Assembly (NCBI GenBank): GCA_002401525.1
Contig: NVTH01000050.1
Location: forward strand, 1 to 6,599
Length of the DNA stretch: 6,599 bases
From: Moraxellaceae bacterium
Lineage (GTDB): Bacteria > Pseudomonadota > Gammaproteobacteria > Pseudomonadales > UBA3067
Direction of reading: 5' to 3'
The number at the start of each line of letters is the position of its first letter. Within the stretch, counting starts at the first letter, position 1. Shown piece after piece: positions 1 through 6,125 of the stretch. The notes under the pieces were generated by a model. The model did no database searches. It saw only the letters and a list, made by a program, of their open reading frames with translations, and was not told the origin of the DNA. Both the position numbers and the translations under genes were made by a program.

Positions 1-150
1 TTTGCCGAAACGGTCAAAGGGCGAGGGCGTCACATTCTCGCCGCTGGCAAGCACATGGGCGTGTCCGCGCGGCAGAAGCACGGCATCGCCGCATTTAAGC
101 ATCAGCCACTCGCCGGAAGGCTTTCGCAGTTTCGCCTGGCCGACGCCGAT
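1..150 (-). pseudogene. AraC-family regulator, internal cupin fragment (truncated both sides)
   Basis: Read on the minus strand, bases 150 to 1 give an open frame with the pattern GQAKLRKPSGEW, then CGDAVLLPRGHAHVLASG, then TPSPFDRFGK. This resembles the N-terminal cupin (Cupin_6 type) of AraC-family transcription regulators, where a GD-V-LLPRG-HVL segment forms part of the ligand-binding barrel. The DNA-binding helix-turn-helix part would lie beyond the left edge of the window. Cupin-like reading may continue to about base 165 (VLVFHFIG), but there the opposite strand already encodes a conserved part of a sugar dehydrogenase, so the gene's start is missing. Hand-counted GC is about 63% here against about 42% in 151-345. 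What is seen is the motif and the composition step; the family is from memory of its consensus. It is a broken fragment, possibly brought in by chimeric assembly. Confidence 0.6.
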
Positions 151-345
151 GAAATGAAACACGAGTACGACGTTAACCTGATTGATCCCCAACCTGAACA
201 ATACGATGCAATCATTATCGCCGTCGGTCATCAACAAATAAAGGACATGGGGGTCGAAAAAATTCGCAGCCTGGGTAAGAAAGATTTTGTTTTATACGAC
301 GTAAAACATCTATTACCTAAGTCGGAAGTAGACGGGCGCCTTTAA
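136..345 (+). CDS. Nucleotide-sugar (UDP-sugar 6-) dehydrogenase, C-terminal fragment, TviB/WbpA/WbpO type
   Basis: This is the last ~69 residues of a UDP-glucose/GDP-mannose dehydrogenase family enzyme, which oxidises C6 of a UDP-sugar (often UDP-N-acetyl-hexosamine in the TviB/WbpO branch) with NAD to give a uronic acid for polysaccharide synthesis. Visible hallmarks are ADADEMKHEYD, the YDAIIIAVGHQQ strand-helix, EKIRSLGKK and the closing VLYDVKHLLPKSEVDGRL, typical of the C-terminal NAD-side domain. The enzyme is normally over 400 residues. The codons 5' of base 136 in the same frame lack the expected LTFKEN-PD-RN segment and instead look like antisense of a cupin gene, so the gene is cut by a junction near 136-165. 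An ATG at 55 in this frame is not a believable start. Such dehydrogenases occur in exosortase-linked exopolysaccharide clusters, which fits prsK/prsR downstream. The exact substrate cannot be told from this piece. Confidence 0.8.
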   Translation: MADADEMKHEYDVNLIDPQPEQYDAIIIAVGHQQIKDMGVEKIRSLGKKDFVLYDVKHLLPKSEVDGRL

Positions 346-547
346 GTAAACAGATTGAAAAGGCGCAGACCCGCTGGACTGCGCCAAAAATCGATTCCAT
401 TTTACGCAATCCAGCTTCAACATTAGCCCCTTTCAACGTACCCCCAAACCACTGAACACTGGCGAATTCGGCATCAAAGTAAGGCACTCTTTCCCAGCGC
501 TTGGGGTGATTCCGTCTCCCATCAAAAGTCGCTATTATTGAGTTCAC
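317..547 (-). CDS. Small hypothetical protein (doubtful), in the gap upstream of prsK
   Basis: An open frame of 76 codons runs on the minus strand from a GTG at 547 (another GTG lies at 556) to a TAG at 317-319, overlapping the end of the dehydrogenase gene tail to tail. I chose the 547 start because AGGGTGA lies about 8 bases upstream of it, a fair ribosome binding site. The product begins MNSIIATFDGRRNHPKRW and contains PYFDAEFASVQWFGG and LKGANVEAGLRKMESIFG. It has aromatic and glycine-rich stretches but no signal peptide, membrane segment or family motif that I recognise. The last ~25 codons pass through the 362-385 stem-loop and look less protein-like. It might be a real small gene, a remnant, or chance. 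It fills most of an otherwise empty stretch. Confidence 0.28.
   Translation of the reverse strand: MNSIIATFDGRRNHPKRWERVPYFDAEFASVQWFGGTLKGANVEAGLRKMESIFGAVQRVCAFSICLLKGARLLPT
358..390. terminator. GC-rich stem-loop, possible terminator
   Basis: GGCGCAG (362-368) pairs perfectly with CTGCGCC (379-385); the ten-base loop can add two more C-G pairs (370-371 with 376-377). The stem is flanked by A runs on both sides of the plus strand (358-361 and 386-390). For plus-strand transcription out of the dehydrogenase gene, 13 bases upstream, there is no U-tract, so a classical intrinsic terminator works only for a minus-strand transcript (stem followed by TTTTC). It could still protect or end the upstream mRNA in a factor-assisted way. 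The stem is certain; the function is inference. Confidence 0.45.
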
Positions 548-557
548 TCTGCTCACC

Positions 558-581
558 CTAGAGACAACTCTAGAGACAACC
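558..581. repeat. 12-bp tandem repeat (two copies) before prsK
   Basis: CTAGAGACAAC occurs at 558-568 and again at 570-580, giving two head-to-tail units with a 12-bp period that differ only in the twelfth base. It ends 18 bp before the prsK start codon, inside the probable 5' leader or promoter region. Possible readings are a pair of binding sites or simple replication slippage. No protein that binds this motif is known to me. Confidence 0.7.
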
Positions 582-598
582 CTTGGAACTCAGCAGCG

Positions 599-2671
599 AT
601 GCAATTATCAGTTGGCCTTATTTTATACTCTGCAAGCACGCTGGCTTACCTAGCGCTCACGGCCTATGCATTTTCAAGCTGGCGCAAAAAATACTCTGGT
701 CGAGCACTGGGATTGACCGCCCTGCTCAGCTTCAGCTGGAGCCTGTCCATCACCGCTCAGTTCGTCTATGACTGGCCCCCATTTGAAACACGCATTACGC
801 TGGAAGTATTACGAAATGCCGCCTGGTTCTTTTTCCTACTCAGAACCTTAGGCATCACTAAAGAATCATTAATGAGCAGCAGCGAAAAGCATGCTCGCTA
901 CCTTTCTCTATGTGCCACGCTAATTACATTCGCCCCGCTTTTATTACTTGCCGCATCGCGCCTTAATATTCCCGACCTATCAGGCCAGATTGAAATAGGC
1001 TCGAACTTGTTAGTCTTTTTTGTCATCTCCACAATATTTGGTCTCGTGCTGGTGGAGCAAGTGTTACGCAACACGCGTTCCGACAAACAATGGAATATCA
1101 AGTTTTTAGGGCTCGGAGTAGGGGCTCTATTTGCGTTCGATTTTTGCCTTTATTCTGACGCCCTACTTTTTAATCGAATCAATGTCACCCTCTGGGACAC
1201 CCGTGGCGCACTGAATTTACTGGCAGTGCCTTTGATTATCGTCTCCTCTCAGCGCAGTCGAGCCCAACCATTAAAATTCAATCTATCCAGGGAGTTTATG
1301 TTCCACTCCACCACATTATTGGGGACCGGAATCTACCTCTTGATAATGTCAGTGGCGGGATACTATATTCGAATATTTGGCGGCACTTGGGGTGGTGTCT
1401 TTCAAATCATTTTTTTCGTCACTGCATTACTAATATTGTTAATCATTGTATTTTCAGGGAAAATTCGCGCACGGTTTCGAGTTTACCTAAGCCGTAATTT
1501 TTTCAGCTATAAATACGACTATCGCGACGAATGGATTCGAATTACTCAAATTCTGTCCCAAGAGGGAGATGACCCCCTGACTCATCGAGTCATCACCTCT
1601 TTAGCCAATATCGTACAATCCCCTGGCGGGCAATTGTGGTTAGAATCTGAGGCGGGTAATTTTGTGCTCACCGACCGAACAGCACTCGCCATGCCTGCCA
1701 TTACGCTAGAACCCAGTAACAGTCGGCTTTGTAAATTTCTACGCAATTCCGAATGGATCATCGATATTGAAGAATTGCAGCGCGACCCGGACTTGTACAA
1801 TCATCTTGTATTGCCAGACTGGCTGTCTCAATTAAGTGCTGCGTGGTTAATTGTGCCATTGATGCTGCATCAATCATTATCAGGGTTTGTGGTGATTAAA
1901 AAACCTCCAACCACCCATAATTTAAACTGGGAAGATCACGACCTTATTAAAATTGCCGGCCGCCAAGCAGCCAGCTATATCGCTCAAGAGCAAGCCATGC
2001 TGGCCCTCTCCCAAGCTAGAGAGTTCCATGCGTTCAATCAAATGTCGGCTTTTGTGGTTCACGACATTAAAACCTTAATTGCGCAACTTTCACTGCTGGT
2101 CAATAACGCCGAAAAACACAAGGGTAACCCTGCATTCGTTGACGATATGATAAAAACCACTGACCATTCGGTGAAAAAAATGACTCACCTCCTGGAGCAA
2201 TTTAAAAGCGGCAACAGTTCCGATCCGGACCAGAAAATAAACCTAAAAGACCTCTTAATTAGCATTGTCGAATCGAAAGCCAACCAATCCCCGCTGCCAA
2301 CATTATCAATTGCAGCAAATTGTGATGACCTTCAGGTTGATGTCAACCGAGAGCAACTACACTCGGTGCTGGGCCATATTATTCAAAATGCCCAAGAAGC
2401 CAGCACCGATTCAGATAAAATTGAAATTCAGATGCACCACGATGACCAATGGGCGCACATCAATATCACTGACACAGGCAGCGGGATGAGCGAGCAATTC
2501 ATTAAGGACAAACTATTCCAGCCCTTTCAAAGTACCAAAGGCGTGACCGGCATGGGCATTGGAGTCTACCAGTGCCAACAGTACATCCAACGTCTAGGCG
2601 GCGGTATTAAAGTCAAAAGCGAATTGGGAAAAGGCTCAGAGTTTGATATATTCATTCCAATGATTCGATAA
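599..2671 (+). CDS. prsK: PrsK, PEP-CTERM/exosortase system membrane histidine kinase
   Basis: This is a 690-residue inner-membrane sensor kinase of the PrsK family, which phosphorylates PrsR to control exopolysaccharide and PEP-CTERM protein genes. The first ~290 residues hold about eight or nine hydrophobic segments (for example 4-25, 36-54, 101-120, 134-153, 168-190, 236-257, 266-286) with short connecting loops and no large periplasmic domain. A GAF-like cytoplasmic domain follows (about 310-465). The kinase core has phospho-acceptor His488 in FVVHDIKTL, N box HIIQNAQEA (Asn597), G1 DTGSGM (625-630), F box LFQPFQSTK and G2 GMGIG (651-655), ending in YIQRLGGGIKVKS and a compact ATPase C-terminus. 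Length matches the family. The H box has Thr492 where I recall Asn (HDLKN) in relatives. The start ATG at 599 has only a weak GGAA upstream. A gap of 17 bp to prsR shows one operon. The family call is firm; the input signal is unknown. Confidence 0.93.
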   Translation: MQLSVGLILYSASTLAYLALTAYAFSSWRKKYSGRALGLTALLSFSWSLSITAQFVYDWPPFETRITLEVLRNAAWFFFLLRTLGITKESLMSSSEKHARYLSLCATLITFAPLLLLAASRLNIPDLSGQIEIGSNLLVFFVISTIFGLVLVEQVLRNTRSDKQWNIKFLGLGVGALFAFDFCLYSDALLFNRINVTLWDTRGALNLLAVPLIIVSSQRSRAQPLKFNLSREFMFHSTTLLGTGIYLLIMSVAGYYIRIFGGTWGGVFQIIFFVTALLILLIIVFSGKIRARFRVYLSRNFFSYKYDYRDEWIRITQILSQEGDDPLTHRVITSLANIVQSPGGQLWLESEAGNFVLTDRTALAMPAITLEPSNSRLCKFLRNSEWIIDIEELQRDPDLYNHLVLPDWLSQLSAAWLIVPLMLHQSLSGFVVIKKPPTTHNLNWEDHDLIKIAGRQAASYIAQEQAMLALSQAREFHAFNQMSAFVVHDIKTLIAQLSLLVNNAEKHKGNPAFVDDMIKTTDHSVKKMTHLLEQFKSGNSSDPDQKINLKDLLISIVESKANQSPLPTLSIAANCDDLQVDVNREQLHSVLGHIIQNAQEASTDSDKIEIQMHHDDQWAHINITDTGSGMSEQFIKDKLFQPFQSTKGVTGMGIGVYQCQQYIQRLGGGIKVKSELGKGSEFDIFIPMIR

Positions 2672-2688
2672 CCGAGGCTCAAACTATT

Positions 2689-4047
2689 TTGGAAAAGCAA
2701 GATCACACGCTGCTCATTATTGAAGATGATCCGGGTTTACAAAGCCAACTTCGTTGGTGTTTCGACGATGAAAAAGTCCTCACTGCGGGAAACAAAGACA
2801 CCGCATTGGCTCAACTACGTCGCTGCGAACCCCAAGTGGTGACCTTGGACCTTGGACTGCCTCCTGACCCAGGAGGATCAACGGTGGGGTTTTCTCTCTT
2901 GGAAGAAATACTATCCTTATTGCCACGCACCAAAATCATTGTTATCACCGGTCGTGAAGAAAAGGAAAATGCAGTGCGTGCCATTGGCATGGGCGCCTAC
3001 GATTTCTATCAAAAACCAGTGGATGCCGACACGCTTAAATTTGTCGTTGACCGCGCATTCAGGTTGCACGAACTAGAAACTCAAAACCTGACCCTCAAGA
3101 CCGGACAAGCCTCCACTTCGGTACAAAACCTGATCACCTCCTGCCCACAAATGCTCAGCCTCTGCCGCACCGTTGAACGAGTGGCGCCCACCGATGCGAC
3201 CACATTAATATTGGGGGATACGGGCACAGGCAAAGAACTCATTGCTCGAGGACTGCACCAGCTCAGCGCACGGGAAAACGAAAACTTCTGTGCCATTAAC
3301 TGCGCTGCGATCCCTGACGCCCTGCTTGAAAGCGAATTATTTGGCTACGAAAAAGGCGCCTTTACCGGGGCGAATGGCACCAAAGAAGGCAAAATTGAGC
3401 GCGCCAACAATGGCACTTTATTTCTCGATGAAATTGGCGACATGCCTCTTACGTTACAAGCCAAGTTGTTACGCTTTCTGCAAGAACGCGTGGTGGAAAG
3501 ACTGGGGGGACACAAAGAAATCCCAGTGGATGTGCGTATCGTCTGCGCAACCCACCGCAATATCGAGGAAATGATTAAGGAAGGCGAGTTTCGCGAAGAT
3601 CTTTATTATCGATTGAGTGAAATTGTCATGACCATTCCGCCCTTAAAAGATCGCGAGGGAGACTCCATTATTCTTTCTAATGCTTTTCTACAACGCTTTA
3701 ATCAGCAACAAGGGCGCAGTATTAGCGGCTTTACGGACGATGCTCTAAAGACCATTGAAAGCTATCCTTGGCCGGGTAACATCCGTGAATTAGAAAATAA
3801 GATTAAACGAGCGGTGATCATGGCGGAAAGTAATTTAATCACTAGCGATGATTTGGCCATTCGAATTGATAGCGAAGAAGATGCCATCCCGCTCAATCTG
3901 CGCGAGGTTCGAGACGCCGCAGAGAAAAAAGCCATCTCCAGAGCGCTTAATAATTCCGGTAACAATATGGCCAAGGCAGCGCGTCTATTGGGGATTACCC
4001 GCCCCACTCTCTACACCATGGTGAGCAAATACAAGTTAAACGTTTAG
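2689..4047 (+). CDS. prsR: PrsR, sigma-54-dependent response regulator of the PEP-CTERM/exosortase system
   Basis: This 452-residue NtrC-like activator is the partner of PrsK; phosphorylated PrsR is expected to drive sigma-54 promoters of PEP-CTERM and exopolysaccharide genes. Domains in order: receiver (about 8-125) with acidic pair Asp13/Asp14, phospho-acceptor Asp54 in VTLDLGLPPDPGG, Thr87 and Lys109 in YQKPVD; AAA+ domain (about 145-385) with Walker A GDTGTGKE (176-183), the sigma-54 contact loop GAFTGA (223-228), Walker B LFLDEIGD (244-251), arginine-finger region FREDLYYRL and WPGNIREL (361-368); Fis-type helix-turn-helix at 424-446 (MAKAARLLGITRPTLY). The insert LPPDPGG after the phospho-site and SYPWPGN are typical of this family. 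No in-frame ATG lies between the prsK stop and the receiver, so a TTG at 2689 is the likely start, with GAGG at 2674-2677 about 11 bases upstream. It ends 17 bp from the convergent rstB stop codon. Confidence 0.93.
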   Translation: MEKQDHTLLIIEDDPGLQSQLRWCFDDEKVLTAGNKDTALAQLRRCEPQVVTLDLGLPPDPGGSTVGFSLLEEILSLLPRTKIIVITGREEKENAVRAIGMGAYDFYQKPVDADTLKFVVDRAFRLHELETQNLTLKTGQASTSVQNLITSCPQMLSLCRTVERVAPTDATTLILGDTGTGKELIARGLHQLSARENENFCAINCAAIPDALLESELFGYEKGAFTGANGTKEGKIERANNGTLFLDEIGDMPLTLQAKLLRFLQERVVERLGGHKEIPVDVRIVCATHRNIEEMIKEGEFREDLYYRLSEIVMTIPPLKDREGDSIILSNAFLQRFNQQQGRSISGFTDDALKTIESYPWPGNIRELENKIKRAVIMAESNLITSDDLAIRIDSEEDAIPLNLREVRDAAEKKAISRALNNSGNNMAKAARLLGITRPTLYTMVSKYKLNV

Positions 4048-4088
4048 GCGAAAGGCCGACTTGATTAAAGGTTCTCTACATCGCCTAA
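4044..4088. terminator. Inverted repeat at the prsR/rstB convergent ends, weak terminator candidate
   Basis: TTAGGCGA (4044-4051) is matched by TCGCCTAA (4081-4088), an 8-bp perfect inverted repeat enclosing 29 bases and spanning both stop codons. An alternative pairing AGGCC (4053-4057) with GGCCT (4089-4093) exists. The loop is long and there is no clean T-run on either strand, so this is not a classical intrinsic terminator. It is the only structure in the 17-bp gap where two converging transcripts must end. Confidence 0.25.
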
Positions 4089-5717
4089 GGCCTCGGGCTC
4101 AACCAGATGGTCATCGTTGCTGGCCTGACGTCGAGGCCATTCGATGTAAAATTTCGCACCGCCGAACCTGCTTTTCCCTACATTGACCGTCCCTTTGTGC
4201 CAAAACGCTATGCGCTGCACAATGGACAACCCTAAGCCGTAGCCACCCGATGAACGATTGCGCGAGGTATCCAAACGAGCGAAAGGCGTGAACACATGTT
4301 CCCACTCTCGCTCCGGAATCCCGGGTCCGTCATCTTCCACATCCACCCGGCAATTCACACCGTCCACAATAAATGAGATATGCACCTGGCTTTGGGCGTA
4401 TCGAATCGCATTACCCACCAAATTTTGTATCACACGATGGATGTAACGCTCTTCCCCTTCGACGATGCGGTGCTTATACGGTAAATTTTCCGGCACATGA
4501 ATTAGCTTTACTTGGGCCCGATTAGCTGCCGAATCCAGATCCTTTTGAATCTGCTGAATGATCAAATCCACATCAATCATTTTAAAATTCAACACTGGAG
4601 AACCTTCCTCCAATCGTGCATAAGTTAAAATCTCATCCACCAAACCGTCTAACTCCTCAATGTCCTTATCCAGGCTTCTTAAGTAACGATTTAAATCTTC
4701 CTCACCTTCGGCGTCTTTAATCATTTCCAAACCAAAACGAAGTCGAGCCACAGGCGTTCTTAACTCGTGGGAAACCGCGCTAGTAAGCTCGCGCTGATTC
4801 GCCAACAAGCGTTGAATGTGCTCGGCCATGCCATTAAATGCTTCCGACAACTGACCAATCGCATCGACGCTGTCCACCTCCGCACGAGCGTCAAGGTCAC
4901 CCTTCCTAATTCGTTTTGCAGCACGCTGCAACTGCCTCAATCGCAGCTCTAAGGGGCGCACCAAGCTATAGGCCACAAACCCCAAAAAGGATATTCCCAC
5001 TGCAATGATCAGTGCCATGGCTCCCAGCGGGTAGGCATCAAATTGAAACACTGGACCCATCACCAACAATCGACTTTGGTTAGGCATCGACGTCACCACG
5101 GATGCCGATACCCCTGCCGCGTTGATAATCACAACCGGCTGCTCATTTTTAAGGGCGGTTGTTTGCCTATCCCCCAAAACCAGCTGATCAAAGGGCGCTA
5201 AACTTAAATTGTACTCAAACCCTAAGCTCAATTCTTCAAGCTTTTCCTGCCACAAGTTTTCCTCAAATTTTGCCAAATGATCGCGCACCAAAATCGCTGT
5301 AGCCCCTGCTAGCTGCTGGGATAAAAGAGCAATATCGATTCGCAAATACAAGTCTCGGGTTTCATCAACGGCTTGATAATAACTCTCAAATTTTTCTTGA
5401 GGTACTGCTTTGGCTATGAACTGCCCCTGCTGCAGGCGGCCTTTCTCATTCTTGGTTAAGGTTAAATCCTTGAGAGAAAAGACCCTCACGGTCTCTCCCA
5501 ATAAGCGCTGCTGGTATAACACGCATTGCTTGAGCTCTTTTGCAGGGCAAGAGGCTAAAGCCCGAGCCACCATTTCCACTGTCCCCCGAGAGATATCCGC
5601 GCGATACTGCATCGCTCTAAAATAATTAGTCCCCTGCATCGCGCCTAAGGCAAGCAATACAACCAACAATAAAGCCGCAATAATTCCGCCGTAAATGCGT
5701 AAAAAAATTCGCGTCAT
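4065..5717 (-). CDS. rstB: RstB-like sensor histidine kinase
   Basis: This 550-residue inner-membrane kinase resembles RstB, partner of RstA. A first membrane helix (about 8-28) and a second (about 231-252) enclose a periplasmic domain of roughly 200 residues. Next come HAMP (about 250-305), the dimerisation domain with phospho-acceptor His317 in SAVSHELRTPVARLRF, and an ATPase with N box QNLVGNAIRY (Asn436), G1 DDGPGI (462-467), F box VFTPFARLD and G2 GYGLGL (492-497). RTPVARLRFGLEM, LTYARLE, TPFARLDTSRNRSSGG and GGAKFYIEWP closely follow RstB. I recall E. coli RstB as about 430 residues, so the extra length lies mainly in the periplasmic sensor, which holds a close cysteine pair (Cys57, Cys65). 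I chose the ATG at 5717 because GGTGGAA lies 5 bases upstream and the helix starts right after; a TTG at 5756 would add 13 unlikely residues. Its ATG overlaps the upstream ORF's stop (ATGA), suggesting translational coupling. Confidence 0.88.
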   Translation of the reverse strand: MTRIFLRIYGGIIAALLLVVLLALGAMQGTNYFRAMQYRADISRGTVEMVARALASCPAKELKQCVLYQQRLLGETVRVFSLKDLTLTKNEKGRLQQGQFIAKAVPQEKFESYYQAVDETRDLYLRIDIALLSQQLAGATAILVRDHLAKFEENLWQEKLEELSLGFEYNLSLAPFDQLVLGDRQTTALKNEQPVVIINAAGVSASVVTSMPNQSRLLVMGPVFQFDAYPLGAMALIIAVGISFLGFVAYSLVRPLELRLRQLQRAAKRIRKGDLDARAEVDSVDAIGQLSEAFNGMAEHIQRLLANQRELTSAVSHELRTPVARLRFGLEMIKDAEGEEDLNRYLRSLDKDIEELDGLVDEILTYARLEEGSPVLNFKMIDVDLIIQQIQKDLDSAANRAQVKLIHVPENLPYKHRIVEGEERYIHRVIQNLVGNAIRYAQSQVHISFIVDGVNCRVDVEDDGPGIPEREWEHVFTPFARLDTSRNRSSGGYGLGLSIVQRIAFWHKGTVNVGKSRFGGAKFYIEWPRRQASNDDHLVEPEALGDVENL

Positions 5718-6115
5718 AGTCGTTCCACCAGATTCCTTGGTCCCAAGCCGCAACAATCCCCTCGGGGCATCACAGCGCTATACGCTAGGCTCTTCGCCAC
5801 CTCTAGACCACCAACATCTCGACCTTCTGCCTTTAAGCCTCTCACAGCGACAGGCCCCTGATCGTTTAATTGATATTGAGAAATATTCAGGCGTTGAATA
5901 AAGGGCATTAATTTTCTAAGGGGGTCGATAACAAGAAAGGGCCGAATTAACGCCGAATCTAGATTTGGCATTAACCTATTCGGCAACCTATTCCTATTCG
6001 GCATAGCAAATAGGCGCTTAAATAATGAACGGCAATCTATACTAGATGCCGCGACACTGTTTCGTGACCACGGCAAAAATAAGACTAACCTACTAAAATA
6101 ACGGAAACACTTCAC
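5714..6115 (-). CDS. Hypothetical protein between rstA and rstB (possible gene)
   Basis: An open frame of 133 codons fills the gap between rstA and rstB. It starts at a GTG 10 bases after the rstA stop, with AGGG overlapping that stop about 8 bases upstream, and its TGA overlaps the rstB ATG by 4 bases. The spacing is what a coupled operon gene would show. The N-terminus (MKCFRYFSRLVLFLPW) is basic then hydrophobic and ends near VAASS, like a poor signal peptide broken by WSRN. Then come a low-complexity part rich in Pro, Asn, Arg and Leu (PNRNRLPNRLMPN) encoded by a DNA inverted repeat, and a plain C-terminal half with LVIDPLRKL and VAVRGLKAEG. I recognise no family. Codons such as AGG and CTA are common in it. 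No other minus-strand frame stays open across this gap. It may be a real small secreted protein, a decayed gene, or an open leader whose translation merely feeds rstB. Confidence 0.4.
   Translation of the reverse strand: MKCFRYFSRLVLFLPWSRNSVAASSIDCRSLFKRLFAMPNRNRLPNRLMPNLDSALIRPFLVIDPLRKLMPFIQRLNISQYQLNDQGPVAVRGLKAEGRDVGGLEVAKSLAYSAVMPRGDCCGLGPRNLVERL
5941..6002. repeat. Imperfect inverted repeat with five GCCGAAT-type motifs
   Basis: On the plus strand GCCGAA-TTAACGCC (5941-5954) pairs with GGCATTAA-CCTA-TTCGGC (5967-5984), leaving a 4-base bulge and, in RNA, one G-U pair. The centre AATCTAGATT (5956-5965) is itself palindromic, so the stem can nearly close. GCCGAAT lies at 5941 and 5952; its complement ATTCGGC lies at 5978 and 5996 with a variant ATTTGGC at 5963. 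CCTATTCGGC is repeated exactly at 5975 and 5993 (18-bp period). In the rstA-rstB mRNA the two upstream and two downstream arms could pair in alternative ways. It could be an mRNA hairpin that sets the rstA:rstB ratio, a binding site, or a remnant of a small repeat element. Confidence 0.6.
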
Positions 6116-6125
6116 TCAGATGGCC

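Noticed and set aside
55..345. A 96-codon plus-strand gene starting at ATG 55
   Set aside because: Its first ~27 residues are unlike any dehydrogenase and lie antisense to a clear cupin pattern; only the part from about 136 is real.
464..480. Sigma-54 promoter like TGGC...GGCA upstream of prsK
   Set aside because: The GG and GC elements are 8 bases apart rather than the required 10, and the TTGC half is not matched.
510..538. Sigma-70 promoter TTCCGT - 17 bp - TATTAT for prsK
   Set aside because: The -10 is fair but the -35 matches only at the first two T; too weak to list as a promoter.
3242..3574. 110-codon plus-strand ORF inside prsR, and other ORFs within prsK, prsR, rstB and rstA
   Set aside because: They lie in other frames of well-supported genes and show no domain or ribosome binding site of their own.
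6012..6035. Internal minus-strand promoter (TTGCCG - 17 bp - TATTTG) for the small ORF or rstB
   Set aside because: The -10 box matches TATAAT only in its first three or so positions, and the dyad nearby makes chance matches likely.
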